This document shows, piece by piece, positions 1 to 8,474 of a stretch of DNA of 36,358 nucleotides. A model generated the notes under the pieces. That model was not told where the DNA came from, ran no database searches, and saw only the letters and a list, made by a program, of their open reading frames with translations. The stretch lies in contig JAURVZ010000070.1 in assembly GCA_030655215.1 (NCBI GenBank), positions 1 through 36,358 on the forward strand, written 5' to 3'. A program made the translations under genes and the position numbers. Source of the DNA: Pseudolabrys sp. (GTDB lineage Bacteria; Pseudomonadota; Alphaproteobacteria; Rhizobiales; Xanthobacteraceae). How positions within the stretch are numbered: the first letter of the stretch is position 1; the number at the start of each line of letters is the position of its first letter.

Positions 1-910
1 CGACCTCGTCCTGCTGCGCTCCGACGGCAACCCGACATACATGCTGGCCGTGGTGGTCGATGACCATGACATGGGCGTCACCCACATCATCCGCGGCGAC
101 GATCACCTGACCAATGGCGCCCGGCAGAAGCAGATCTATGAAGCGCTCGGCTGGGACGTGCCGGTCATGGCGCATATCCCGCTGATCCACGGCCAGGACG
201 GCGCCAAGCTGTCGAAGCGCCACGGCGCGCTCGGCATCGAGGCCTATCGCAACATGGGCTACCTGCCCGCCGCGATGCGCAATTACCTGGTGCGGCTCGG
301 CTGGTCGCATGGCGACCAGGAAACATTTTCAACCGAGGAAATGATTGCCGCCTTCGACCTGCCGGCGATCGGCCGGGCGCCGGCGCGGCTCGACCTCGCC
401 AAGCTCGACAATCTCAACGGCCATTACATCCGCGCCACCGCGGACGCCGACCTCATCGCCATGCTGGAAGACCTGCTGCCGCATATCGAGGGCGGCAAGG
501 CGCTGGCCGACAAGCTGACGCCGGCGCTGCGCAGCACATTGCTCAACGCCATGCCCGGCCTGAAGGAACGCGCCAAGACCCTGATCGAATTGTTCGAGGC
601 GTCGCGCTTCCTGTGGGCGGCCCGTCCGCTCGAAATCAATGCCGCGGCCAAAGTGCTGCTGACGCCGGAGGCGAAATCCATCGTCGCCGCCTTACTGCCG
701 GACCTCGAGGCGATCGCCGACTGGACCGCGGCCAGTGTCGAAGCCGTAGTCCGCGCCTTCGCCGAACGCACAGGCGTCAAACTCGGCGCCGTGGCGCAAC
801 CCCTGCGCGCAGCCTTGACCGGCAAGACTACCTCGCCGCCGATCTTCGACGTCCTCGCCGTGCTCGGTCGCGATGAAAGCCTCGGCCGGCTGCGCGATCT
901 GCAGGCCTGA
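1..910 (+). CDS. gltX: Glutamyl-tRNA synthetase, C-terminal part (5' truncated by window)
   Basis: Charges tRNA-Glu with glutamate in the cytoplasm (class I aminoacyl-tRNA synthetase). The reading frame is already open at base 2, so the true start lies outside the window and about 303 residues are visible. Seen: the RGDDHLTN segment of the Rossmann catalytic domain, and KLSKR at 206-220, which is the class I KMSKS-type ATP-binding loop. An all-helical anticodon-binding region follows to the stop at 908-910. Alphaproteobacteria often carry two GltX paralogues, one of which can be a non-discriminating GluRS that also charges tRNA-Gln; the visible part does not settle which this is. gltA follows on the same strand after a 236-bp gap. 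Confidence 0.95.
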   Translation, partial: DLVLLRSDGNPTYMLAVVVDDHDMGVTHIIRGDDHLTNGARQKQIYEALGWDVPVMAHIPLIHGQDGAKLSKRHGALGIEAYRNMGYLPAAMRNYLVRLGWSHGDQETFSTEEMIAAFDLPAIGRAPARLDLAKLDNLNGHYIRATADADLIAMLEDLLPHIEGGKALADKLTPALRSTLLNAMPGLKERAKTLIELFEASRFLWAARPLEINAAAKVLLTPEAKSIVAALLPDLEAIADWTAASVEAVVRAFAERTGVKLGAVAQPLRAALTGKTTSPPIFDVLAVLGRDESLGRLRDLQA

Positions 911-963
911 ACCGCACAGCGGAACAGTCCTGAACTTTTCGCAAACTTTACGCGGCAAAACCC

Positions 964-992
964 TTGGCGGGCCAAAGCCATGCTTATATAGC
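964..992 (+). promoter_or_regulatory. Candidate sigma-70 type promoter for gltA
   Basis: In the gltX-gltA gap, TTGGCG (964-969) and TATAGC (987-992) are separated by 17 bp. Each matches 4 of 6 consensus positions. The overlapping TATATA makes the exact -10 register uncertain. This leaves a leader of roughly 150 nt before the gltA start at 1147. It is inferred from sequence only. Confidence 0.35.
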
Positions 993-1146
993 GGTCAGGC
1001 CCGGCCCGTGCTCGATCTTGCAGCGCACACAGGGATGGGCTACCCAAATCGAGGCTGGAAGCCCGAAACGCCACCCCGGCGGAACGCTTCCCGCCCCGCA
1101 CGATTTCAAGCGCGCGCTGCTCGCTGCCAATCCCGAGGGCTCGACC

Positions 1147-2454
1147 ATGGACGCAAAAACTGAAGCCAAAAAGACCGGCTCGATTACCGTCGGCAACAAG
1201 AACTTCGACTTCCCCGTTTACTCCGGCACGATTGGCCCGGACGTCCTCGACATCGCCAAGCTGTACGGCGAAAGCGGCATCTTCACCTACGATCCCGGCT
1301 TCACCTCGACGGCAAGCTGCGAATCCAAGATCACCTATATCGATGGCGATGAAGGCGTGCTGCTGTACCGCGGCTACCCGATCGACCAACTCGCCGAGCA
1401 CGGCGACTTCCTCGAGACCTGCTACCTGCTGCTGTACGGCGAACTGCCGACGCCGGCGCAGAAGTCGGACTTCGACTACCGCGTCACGCGCCACACGATG
1501 GTGCACGAGCAGATGAGCCGCTTCTTCCAGGGCTTCCGCCGCGACGCCCATCCGATGGCCATCATGACCGGCTCGATCGGCGCGCTGTCGGCCTTCTATC
1601 ACGACTCGACCGACATCTCGGATCCGACCCAGCGCATGATCGCGTCGCTGCGCATGATCGCCAAGGTGCCGACGCTCGCCGCCATGGCCTATAAATATTC
1701 GGTCGGCCAGCCCTTCGTTTATCCGAAGAACGAACTCGATTACGCGGCGAACTTCCTGCACATGTGCTTCGCCGTGCCGGCCGAGGACTACAAGGTCAAT
1801 CCGGTGCTGGCGCGCGCCATGGATCGCATCTTCATCCTGCATGCCGACCACGAGCAGAACGCCTCGACCTCGACCGTGCGCCTTGCCGGTTCGTCGGGCG
1901 CCAATCCGTTCGCCTGCATCGCGGCCGGGTGCGCCTGTCTCTGGGGTCCTGCCCATGGCGGCGCCAACGAAGCCGCGCTCAACATGCTGTCGGAAATCGG
2001 CTCGGTCGACCGCATTCCGGAATTCATCAAGCGCGCCAAGGACAAGAACGACAGCTACCGCCTGATGGGCTTCGGCCACCGCGTCTACAAGAACTACGAT
2101 CCGCGCGCCAAGATCATGCAGAAGACCTGCCATGAAGTCTTGACCGAACTCGGCATCAAGGACGATCCGTTGCTCGACGTGGCGATGGAGTTGGAGCGTA
2201 TCGCGCTCTCCGACGAATACTTCATCGAGAAGAAGCTGTACCCGAACATCGATTTCTATTCGGGCATCACGCTGAAGGCGATGGGCTTCCCGGTGACGAT
2301 GTTCACCGTGCTGTTCGCGGTTGCCCGCACCGTCGGCTGGATCGCGCAGTGGAAGGAAATGATCGAGGACCCGAAACAGAAGATCGGCCGTCCGCGCCAG
2401 CTTTATACCGGCGAGGCGTCACGCGACTACACGCCGATCTCGCGCAGGAAGTAG
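1147..2454 (+). CDS. gltA: Citrate synthase
   Basis: Condenses acetyl-CoA and oxaloacetate to citrate, the entry step of the TCA cycle, in the cytoplasm. The protein is 435 residues, the usual length for the hexameric Gram-negative type. Seen: His232 in HADHEQN, and the catalytic triad equivalents His270 (AHGGANE), His311 (GFGHRVYK) and Asp369 (NIDFYSG), a near-constant offset from E. coli His264/His305/Asp362. The frame is open further upstream to 964, but I chose the ATG at 1147 because it is preceded by GAGGG at good spacing and begins with the MDAKT type of N-terminus familiar from rhizobial GltA. The gene is monocistronic, closed by the terminator at 2471-2502. Confidence 0.97.
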   Translation: MDAKTEAKKTGSITVGNKNFDFPVYSGTIGPDVLDIAKLYGESGIFTYDPGFTSTASCESKITYIDGDEGVLLYRGYPIDQLAEHGDFLETCYLLLYGELPTPAQKSDFDYRVTRHTMVHEQMSRFFQGFRRDAHPMAIMTGSIGALSAFYHDSTDISDPTQRMIASLRMIAKVPTLAAMAYKYSVGQPFVYPKNELDYAANFLHMCFAVPAEDYKVNPVLARAMDRIFILHADHEQNASTSTVRLAGSSGANPFACIAAGCACLWGPAHGGANEAALNMLSEIGSVDRIPEFIKRAKDKNDSYRLMGFGHRVYKNYDPRAKIMQKTCHEVLTELGIKDDPLLDVAMELERIALSDEYFIEKKLYPNIDFYSGITLKAMGFPVTMFTVLFAVARTVGWIAQWKEMIEDPKQKIGRPRQLYTGEASRDYTPISRRK

Positions 2455-2470
2455 GCTTCGATTATCGAAT

Positions 2471-2502
2471 AAAAAGGGCGGCTCATCGAGCCGCCCTTTT
2501 TT
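2471..2502 (+). terminator. Intrinsic terminator, probably bidirectional
   Basis: A perfect stem GGGCGGCT (2476-2483) / AGCCGCCC (2489-2496) has a 5-nt loop, is preceded by AAAAA and followed by TTTTTT. It ends gltA. Because A-tract and T-tract flank both sides, it can also serve the convergent minus-strand autotransporter, whose stop is at 2524. Confidence 0.92.
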
Positions 2503-2523
2503 CATTCTACAGAAGCGATGCCT

Positions 2524-3474
2524 TCACCAAGCATACCGCAGCGCGCCCCTGCCCGCATAGCTGCGGGTAACGTTTGAAAACTCGCCATCGAACGTGCCGG
2601 ACACCGTCCAGCCATTGATGAATTTCATGTCGGCCGACGCGGTCAGCAGCGCCGCGTTTGGCGATTGCGATGCGCCATTGCTGATGAACGTCGCGCCCGG
2701 CAGGGCCTGGAACGTCGCCGTTACATTCCGCTCATTGTTGTTGTCGTGCGCCCAGGCAGCGCGGCCGCGTAAGGTCAGCACAGCGTTGTCGATCAAGAAA
2801 GACTTGTCGGTGCGCAGGCCAAGTTCAGTGCGCGTTGCGGTGACATTCTTCGACGCATAGTTCAGCGCAAAGGTACTGGCGCCGGACAGCGCGGTCTCGC
2901 CATAGCCCGGCAGCGCCAGCGATGTGAACTGCACCGCGGCGTAAGGGGTGACGCCGATCAAAGGCGTTGCGAAGCGATAGCCCCCTTCAAGCCGGCCGGA
3001 GAAGGCATTGGCATTGAAGCGGCCCTGCAGCCGGTCGGCGCCGACTGAACGCTCGGTCGTCATATCCTGCCAGCCATAAGCCAGCATGCCGCTGAGATAG
3101 GCAGCGCCCATGTTATGCCGGGCGAAAGCGCCCAGTTGAAACAGGTCGGAGCGTCCCGAGCCGGCATCGCCAACGCCGAAATTCGTGCCGCCGCCGGCCA
3201 AGGCAAAGCCGGCAATCGTGTCCGGCGTCAGCCTGTAATCCGCGCCGGCGGCCACGCCATAGACCCGGCTGGTCGTCTTGCTCGAGCCGAGCACGGCGTT
3301 GCCATCGGTCGTCTGTGAACCGCCAAAGCCTGCAGCCCACAGGCTCCAACGCGCTTCGAAGGGCGCTGCCCGCAACGGCGCCTTGCGGTCGATCGCGGCA
3401 AGGGCATTGCTGCGCTTGCGCGCCGAGGTATAAGCCAGGCTCGCATCATCGGCGAAAGGAAGCGCCTGCTGTTG
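2524..3474 (-). CDS. Autotransporter beta-barrel domain (3' half of a frameshifted gene)
   Basis: This is the outer-membrane translocator half of a type V secretion (autotransporter) protein. The frame opens after a stop at 3475-3477 and has no start codon of its own before an internal ATG at 3375. The upstream part (ALPFADDASLAY, then ARKRSNALAAIDRK) clearly continues the protein encoded in the other frame. Seen: alternating aromatic/polar beta strands, WSLWAAGFGG at the barrel entry, repeated AGADYRL-like and GLRTDKSF strands, and a C-terminal end in YAW, an aromatic residue as expected for BAM-dependent barrels. It is known that autotransporter barrels are about 280 residues, which fits. 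On its own this half would lack a signal peptide and could not be exported. Confidence 0.8.
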   Translation of the reverse strand, partial: QQQALPFADDASLAYTSARKRSNALAAIDRKAPLRAAPFEARWSLWAAGFGGSQTTDGNAVLGSSKTTSRVYGVAAGADYRLTPDTIAGFALAGGGTNFGVGDAGSGRSDLFQLGAFARHNMGAAYLSGMLAYGWQDMTTERSVGADRLQGRFNANAFSGRLEGGYRFATPLIGVTPYAAVQFTSLALPGYGETALSGASTFALNYASKNVTATRTELGLRTDKSFLIDNAVLTLRGRAAWAHDNNNERNVTATFQALPGATFISNGASQSPNAALLTASADMKFINGWTVSGTFDGEFSNVTRSYAGRGALRYAW

Positions 3475-5039
3475 TCACCGCCGCGGTTCTCGATGGTGCG
3501 GTCGCCGAGCAGGCCCATGAACTGGTTCATCGCGGAGAAGGTCGTCTGCTGCGATCCGACAGAGGTTTCACCGGCGACCTGCGAGAGCTGCCCGGCGTTC
3601 AGCGCCGCAAAAGCCAACGGAATGCCGCCCGTGCTGTTGAAGTAATTGGTCAGCGCGTTGGCGACGTTCTGCTGGTTGGCTGTGAGCACGCCGCCGGGCG
3701 TGCTGAATGGATCCGGCGTGAAAGCGAGCACCAGATTGAGAAACACATTGGTCGCGCTGTAGCTCAGCGTCGCAGTGGTGTTGGCCGGCAGGTTGTTGTT
3801 GTCGAGTCCGGCGAAGGTCGCGCCGTTCAAGCCGCTGGTCGCGGTCAAGATCGTATATTGCCGGCTCACATAAGCGCCGGCTTGATACTGCGCGTTAACG
3901 CGCGCGCCGAACAAGTTTGCAGTGCCGCTCACGGTGAGTGAGTCACTGGCTGCTGGGGCGACGCGGACGACATACTGCGTGCCCGGCGTGAAGACGACCG
4001 AGCCATTGACGACCGGCGCGCCCGTGCCGATGGGGGAGCCGGCAAGCGCCGGTGCAAACGTGCTGCTATTGGTGACGAGGATGTCTCCATTGACCGTGCC
4101 GCCACCAATGGCATTCGTGCCGCCGGTGAAGTGCACGCCGCGCGCCCGCGCGCCGGCGCCGCCATTGGCGAGGCCGCCATTAATGACGCCGCCGGTATTG
4201 TCGATGGTCAGACTGGCGCCGGTGATGCCGATGCCACCATTGCCCGCCATGCCGGGCGAGCCGAGGAAGTCGCCGGTTCCGCCAATGCCGCCGACGCCGC
4301 CATTGCCGCCGGAAATGGTGCCGCTGTTGGTGAAGGTCGTGCCCGTCGCTGTAACCTGGACGCCGATGCCGCCGTCGGCGCCGTAGCCGCCGTTACCGCC
4401 GCCGGTACCGAATGCCGTCGCCCCGCCGACGCCACCATCGCCGCCGCGGCCGCCGCTGACCGTTCCGGTGTTGCTGCCGCTCGCAGAAACGACAGCGCCG
4501 AAACCACCAGCGCCACCGCCGCCGCCGCCACCACCGCCGGTGCTGCCAAGGCCACCCGTGCCGCCGATCCCGCCATTGCCACCGGATACGATGCCGGTGA
4601 GCACGGAAGCTGTGCTGCCGTGTGCACCGCCATAACCGCCACCGCCGCCTCCGCCGGACACACCGCCATTGCCGGTGACACCATTGGGGGCGACAGACGT
4701 CCCGCCGCTGCCGCCGGCTTCGCCGTCGGCGCTAATACCGCCCGTACCGCCAACAGCGCCGCCGGGGCCGCTACCGCCTCCGCCACCGCCGCCATTGCCG
4801 AACTGGCCGGGATTGCCGGTCGAGCCTGGCTGGCCCGCGGTACCGCCAGCGGCGCCCAGGCCGAAATTGTCACTGCCATTGCCACCGCGGCCGCCGTCGG
4901 CAAGTGCGGACGTCAGTGCGCCGGGGCCGACGAGCGGAATGGCGAACGATGCAAGACTGGCGAGCGCGGTTGCGGCAAGGAGATGCGAGATGCGCACACG
5001 ACGCGGTTCCAGCGAACGGATCAACTCGAATGCCAGCAT
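3228..5039 (-). CDS. Glycine-rich autotransporter passenger (5' half of a frameshifted gene)
   Basis: This half carries a signal peptide, a passenger and the linker of an autotransporter. I chose the ATG at 5039 because it is preceded by GGGGGTGA and begins a long signal peptide (about 48 residues: charged RRVRIS, hydrophobic LLAATALASLASFAIPLV, then ALA). The frame is open to 5222 but that part looks non-coding. The passenger begins with about 250 residues dominated by GGxGG and GGTGG motifs, many seven glycines long, then a less biased beta-helix-like region and an alpha-helical linker (NQQNVANALTNYF, FSAMNQFMGLLGD). After about residue 523 (near 3466) the frame departs from the family sequence into Arg-rich out-of-frame translation and stops at 3228. 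Low-complexity glycine passengers are common in rhizobial autotransporters. The ligand is unknown. Confidence 0.75.
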   Translation of the reverse strand: MLAFELIRSLEPRRVRISHLLAATALASLASFAIPLVGPGALTSALADGGRGGNGSDNFGLGAAGGTAGQPGSTGNPGQFGNGGGGGGGSGPGGAVGGTGGISADGEAGGSGGTSVAPNGVTGNGGVSGGGGGGGYGGAHGSTASVLTGIVSGGNGGIGGTGGLGSTGGGGGGGGGAGGFGAVVSASGSNTGTVSGGRGGDGGVGGATAFGTGGGNGGYGADGGIGVQVTATGTTFTNSGTISGGNGGVGGIGGTGDFLGSPGMAGNGGIGITGASLTIDNTGGVINGGLANGGAGARARGVHFTGGTNAIGGGTVNGDILVTNSSTFAPALAGSPIGTGAPVVNGSVVFTPGTQYVVRVAPAASDSLTVSGTANLFGARVNAQYQAGAYVSRQYTILTATSGLNGATFAGLDNNNLPANTTATLSYSATNVFLNLVLAFTPDPFSTPGGVLTANQQNVANALTNYFNSTGGIPLAFAALNAGQLSQVAGETSVGSQQTTFSAMNQFMGLLGDRTIENRGGDNSRRFLSPMMRAWLIPRRASAAMPLPRSTARRRCGQRPSKRVGACGLQALAVHRRPMATPCSARARRPAGSMAWPPARITG

Positions 5040-5186
5040 GTCACCCCCGATGCGCGAGCCGCATCGCGGTCTCTGCACGCACAAACGCTGTTGCGCCGGT
5101 GCGGCCATGACTGTAGGGGACGCGCGCCGCAACCTGATCTTGATTGATGAAACAGCGCCGGTATCAAAGGCAACGCAACAAATCTG

Positions 5187-5192
5187 TATAAT
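5187..5192 (+). promoter_or_regulatory. Candidate -10 box (TATAAT) upstream of the 5262 gene
   Basis: A perfect TATAAT lies in an AT-rich patch of the divergent intergenic region, about 70 bp before the candidate start at 5262. No convincing -35 is seen 17 bp upstream. It may depend on an activator or be fortuitous. Confidence 0.3.
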
Positions 5193-5261
5193 TTTGTTTG
5201 TACCCAGTTCAGTCTTCGACATGCGATGCTGACGGTTTGAAAGACGAAAGTTCCAAGGCTC

Positions 5262-6218
5262 ATGCCCGGCGCATCGACTGACAACAGCGGCGCGGCTGCT
5301 AATTCCACTTCGGATAATGTGGAATTAGCATCCGCAAATTCCCCGTTTGCGCATGTGAATTTCCGGTCGGCTTCTGAGATTTCCAATCACCCCCGGTTTC
5401 AACAAGCGCATGATTGTCTCGTCGACGGCCTGGCCTCGCTTTACGGCAATGATCGCCGCACGGTGCGCAGCCTGACCGAGTTCGTTCCTGCTGTTTCGTT
5501 CATGGTCATCATCTGCCTCGATGCGAATTACGATCCGGAACAACCGGCCACGTTTGTCACGCTCTCGCTTCTGCGCAGCATGCTAAAGATGATGGGCATC
5601 ACCGATGGCCGCCGCGTTGCCGGCATCGTCAACGGGCTGGAAATGGATGGCTATCTCACGCGCGAGCTTGTGCCGAACGACCGGCGTGCCTATCACCTCA
5701 GGCCGACAGAGAAGATGCTGGCCACCGACCGGGAATGGATCGCGGTTTTTCATGCGCCCTTGGCGCTGCTCTATCCGGAAGACCCGGTTTTTAGGGCGGC
5801 CGTTGCGCGTGACCCGGCCTATCAAAAAGCCTACCGGCGGATTTCACTGAGCACGTTGAGCTTTGCCAACAAGATTACGCGGGACAATCCGGTCATCAGC
5901 TTCTTTCTGGCTCATAGTGTCGGCATACGCATTCTCATGGTGCTGGCCTTGATGGTTCGCGGCAGGACGCCGCCGCGGACACCCGCGGGATTCTATACGG
6001 CCACCGCGAAGATCACGAGCGTGTCGCGCACCCATGTCAGCAACCTGATGCAGGAAGCGGCGAACCGCGGCCTTGTGACGCTATCCAATCCACCGGGCCG
6101 TTTCGTCGAGATGAAGCCTGTTCTTGAACAGGCGCTGGCGCAGTGGATCAGCGACGCGCTATCAGGCATCGATCTGGTCGCGACAATCGCGAAGGATCAA
6201 CTGAAGCCGGCAGGCTGA
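5262..6218 (+). CDS. Unknown protein, probable two-domain winged-helix regulator
   Basis: I do not recognise this 318-residue protein as a named family. Seen: no membrane segments or signal peptide. A central region (about residues 100-150) runs SLLRSMLKMMGITDGRRVAGIVNGLEMDGYL and then RRAYHLRPT, the helix-helix-wing layout of MarR-like winged helices. A second such unit is near the C-terminus, with SVSRTHVSNLMQEAANRGLV followed by a wing-like PPGRFVEM. This suggests a DNA-binding regulator, possibly of the divergent autotransporter. The ATG at 5262 has a weak AAGG. The first 31 codons are low-complexity (Ser/Asn/Ala) and span a perfect inverted repeat, so a later in-frame GTG at 5355 is a possible real start. 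The gene converges on the oxidoreductase at 6246. Confidence 0.65.
   Translation: MPGASTDNSGAAANSTSDNVELASANSPFAHVNFRSASEISNHPRFQQAHDCLVDGLASLYGNDRRTVRSLTEFVPAVSFMVIICLDANYDPEQPATFVTLSLLRSMLKMMGITDGRRVAGIVNGLEMDGYLTRELVPNDRRAYHLRPTEKMLATDREWIAVFHAPLALLYPEDPVFRAAVARDPAYQKAYRRISLSTLSFANKITRDNPVISFFLAHSVGIRILMVLALMVRGRTPPRTPAGFYTATAKITSVSRTHVSNLMQEAANRGLVTLSNPPGRFVEMKPVLEQALAQWISDALSGIDLVATIAKDQLKPAG
5297..5330. repeat. Perfect 12-bp inverted repeat, possible operator
   Basis: TGCTAATTCCAC (5297-5308) and GTGGAATTAGCA (5319-5330) are exact reverse complements separated by 10 bp, giving a centre-to-centre spacing of 22 bp, about two helical turns. Further AATTCC/GAATTTCC-like half-motifs follow to about 5390. 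The repeat is AT-rich in a GC-rich genome. It lies at the 5' end of the unknown regulator-like gene, so an autoregulatory operator is plausible. An RNA hairpin in the leader is the alternative. Confidence 0.6.
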
Positions 6219-6245
6219 AGCCCGCGCCAGCATGCGTGCGTGACG

Positions 6246-7268
6246 TCAGGCGATCGTCACAGCCTTACCCTGCTCCGCCGATTGCAGCAGCGCCTCGATC
6301 AGCTTCATCACTTTCAATGACTCGCGGCCGCTGACCAGCGGTTCGCGCTTGCTGTCGATGGCGTCGAGGAAGTCGACGATTGATGCTTTGTGCGCGTCAT
6401 TGGAAAAAGCCATCGGATCGGCGCCGCCGCTCTTCGATGCTTCGCCTGCGTGATGATCGTGGCGGCCGTCGCGGTAATAAATATCGAGCGTCTCGGCGAT
6501 GAGTGCCGCCGTGCCCTTTTCAAAGGCGATTTCGATGCGCTCGGGAAAGCCCGGATAGGCGGTCGTCGTCGCATCGATGGCGCCGATGGCGCCGTTGGCG
6601 AATTCGATACCGCCGGCGACCATGTCTTCGGTGTCGATCTTGCGCTGTGGCGACGTCTTGGCGAAAGCCGTCACCTTGGCGATCGGTCCGGTCAGGCTCT
6701 GGAACAGATCGAGCGTATGGATCGCCTGCGTCAGCAGCACGCCGCCGCCGTCACGCGCCTTCATGCCGCGGCCCGGCGTTGCGAAATATTCGGGCGTGCG
6801 CCACCAGCGGATCGAGGCCGAGGCCGACACCAGCGCGCCGAGTTCGCCGCTCTGGATGATGGCGCGTAATTTGCGCGAGGCATCGCGGAAGCGATGCTGC
6901 AGCATGATGGCGAATGTCTTGTTGGCCTGCTCCATGGCGACGACCGCCTTGGTCGAACGCTCCAAAGTCGCATCGGTCGGCTTTTCCAGCAGCACATGCT
7001 TGCCGGCCTTGGCGCATTGCTCGATCAGTTCGAGATGGGTGGTCGGCGGCGTCAGCACCAGCACGGCATCGATGCTGCGATCGGACAGGATCGCATCGAG
7101 TGAATCGACGACGTGATGTTTATTGGCGGCAGCGAAAGCCTTGCGGCGCTCGGCGCTGGGCGTGAAGCAGGCGGCGATCTCGACGCGGTCCGGCAGCTCC
7201 TCAAGGCTCTTGAGATGCGGCTTGAGCGCCATGCCGAGGCCGATAATGCCAACGCGATGCTTGCTCAT
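6246..7268 (-). CDS. Gfo/Idh/MocA family NAD(P)-dependent oxidoreductase
   Basis: This is a 340-residue soluble dehydrogenase of the glucose-fructose oxidoreductase/inositol dehydrogenase family. Seen: an N-terminal Rossmann fold beginning RVGIIGLGMALKPHL (about residues 5-19), the family's EKP motif in LLEKPTDAT (about 94-102), and an alpha/beta C-terminal substrate domain with GGGVLLTQAIHTLDLF carrying the expected His-Asp pair. The glycine motif reads GLGMA rather than GxGxxG, and this is common in the family. Substrates are typically sugars or cyclitols; this one cannot be named. The ATG at 7268 opens the protein directly at the Rossmann fold. There is no tight coupling to fabH, 67 bp upstream. 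Confidence 0.88.
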   Translation of the reverse strand: MSKHRVGIIGLGMALKPHLKSLEELPDRVEIAACFTPSAERRKAFAAANKHHVVDSLDAILSDRSIDAVLVLTPPTTHLELIEQCAKAGKHVLLEKPTDATLERSTKAVVAMEQANKTFAIMLQHRFRDASRKLRAIIQSGELGALVSASASIRWWRTPEYFATPGRGMKARDGGGVLLTQAIHTLDLFQSLTGPIAKVTAFAKTSPQRKIDTEDMVAGGIEFANGAIGAIDATTTAYPGFPERIEIAFEKGTAALIAETLDIYYRDGRHDHHAGEASKSGGADPMAFSNDAHKASIVDFLDAIDSKREPLVSGRESLKVMKLIEALLQSAEQGKAVTIA

Positions 7269-7335
7269 TCATTTCCCCCAACGACAAAGATCCCGCCGCG
7301 CCTTATGCGCTGTCCGGGCCTTCCAGCTTCGCCAA

Positions 7336-8427
7336 TCAGGCGTGGCCGTTCGATTTTGATTTCAGCTGCGGCGCGGTGGCGCCATCATAGGCCCACTGCA
7401 CATAGGCGCCGGCCCAGGTGAAGCCGCCTCCGAAGGCCGCCAGCAGCATCTTGTTGCCGGCCTTCAATTGCGGCTCGTAATCCCACAGGCACAGCGGGAT
7501 CGTCGCATTGGTGGTATTGCCGTATTTATGGATGGTGATCATCACCTTCTCCATCGGCAGCTTCATCTTCTCAGCGGTCGATTCGATGATGCGCTTGTTG
7601 GCCTGATGCGGCACCAGCCAGTCGATCATCTCGCCGCGCAGATTGTTGCGGGTGAGGATTTCACCGGCGACTTCGGCCATCTTGGCAATGGCGAATTTGT
7701 AAACCGCGGCGCCTTCCTGATGCACATAGTGTTGACGCAGCTTGACGCTTTCGGCCGATGCCGGAATACGGCTGCCGCCGGCCTTCTGATGCAGATGGGT
7801 CCAGCCGGCGCCATCGGAACGCACCAGCGAATCCATGATGCCGAAGCCGGTCGTGCTCGGCTCGAGCAGCACAGCGCCTGCGCCATCGCCGAAGATCACG
7901 CAGGTGGCGCGGTCGGTGTAATCGATAATCGACGACATCTTGTCGGCGCCGACAACGATGATCTTGCGCGCGCTGCCATTGGCGATGAATTGCGACGCGA
8001 TGTTAAGCGAATAGAGAAAACCCGAGCACGCCGCCTGCACATCGAACGAGCCGATGTCGCGAATGCCGACCATGTCGCAGATCAGATTGGCGGTGGACGG
8101 AAACTGCATATCCGGCGTCGTCGTGGCGCAGATCAGAAGATCGATCTCGCTCGGATCGGTACCGGTCTTTTCCAGCAGGCCACGGACGGCCTCAGCGGCC
8201 ATATGCGAGGTTCCGAGCCCCTCGCCCTTGAGGATGTGGCGTTCCTTGATGCCGGTGCGCTCGGTGATCCAGGCATCGGTCGTGTCGACCATGCGCGCCA
8301 GATCGGCGTTGGTCAGCAGGTCCGGCGGCACATAGCCATGGACGGCGGTAATCGATGCGCGGGCGGGAACGGGCAAAGGGGAATCCAGGGTTTTGTCGTT
8401 TATGACGGTGCGATGACCGGAGGGCAA
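7336..8427 (-). CDS. fabH: 3-oxoacyl-ACP synthase III (FabH-type ketosynthase)
   Basis: Catalyses a Claisen condensation of an acyl-CoA starter with malonyl-ACP, as in initiation of type II fatty acid synthesis. Seen, numbering from the 8427 start: active-site Cys134 (AACSGF), His274 (PHQAN) and Asn304 (GNTTNATIP), with the glycine-rich GDGAGAV loop near 180. At 363 residues it is longer than typical FabH (about 320) at both ends, with a C-terminal tail ending SKSNGHA. The annotated start is a TTG; another in-frame TTG at 8376 would remove 17 residues, so the start is uncertain. It is not beside plsX, where many alphaproteobacteria keep the primary fabH. It may therefore be a second or specialised KAS III, placed just downstream of the lipid A genes (47-bp gap to lpxB). 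Confidence 0.9.
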   Translation of the reverse strand: MPSGHRTVINDKTLDSPLPVPARASITAVHGYVPPDLLTNADLARMVDTTDAWITERTGIKERHILKGEGLGTSHMAAEAVRGLLEKTGTDPSEIDLLICATTTPDMQFPSTANLICDMVGIRDIGSFDVQAACSGFLYSLNIASQFIANGSARKIIVVGADKMSSIIDYTDRATCVIFGDGAGAVLLEPSTTGFGIMDSLVRSDGAGWTHLHQKAGGSRIPASAESVKLRQHYVHQEGAAVYKFAIAKMAEVAGEILTRNNLRGEMIDWLVPHQANKRIIESTAEKMKLPMEKVMITIHKYGNTTNATIPLCLWDYEPQLKAGNKMLLAAFGGGFTWAGAYVQWAYDGATAPQLKSKSNGHA

Positions 8428-8474
8428 ATTACGCTTTCGATGGCGTGGGCGCCACCATTTCAGGCCCCGTTTGG

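Noticed and set aside
424..2133. A 569-codon open frame on the minus strand opposite gltX and gltA.
   Set aside because: It spans two genes and their intergenic region without its own features; both sense genes are unmistakable.
4120..4900. Possible CRISPR-like array or VNTR in the glycine-rich region.
   Set aside because: The periodicity is three bases at the codon level without fixed-length repeats and spacers.
4131..5147. Long + strand frames rich in Ala/Thr or Pro opposite the autotransporter passenger.
   Set aside because: They arise from the complement of GGC/GGT glycine codons (GCC/ACC), giving Ala, Thr and Pro runs. The minus frame has the signal peptide and the linker.
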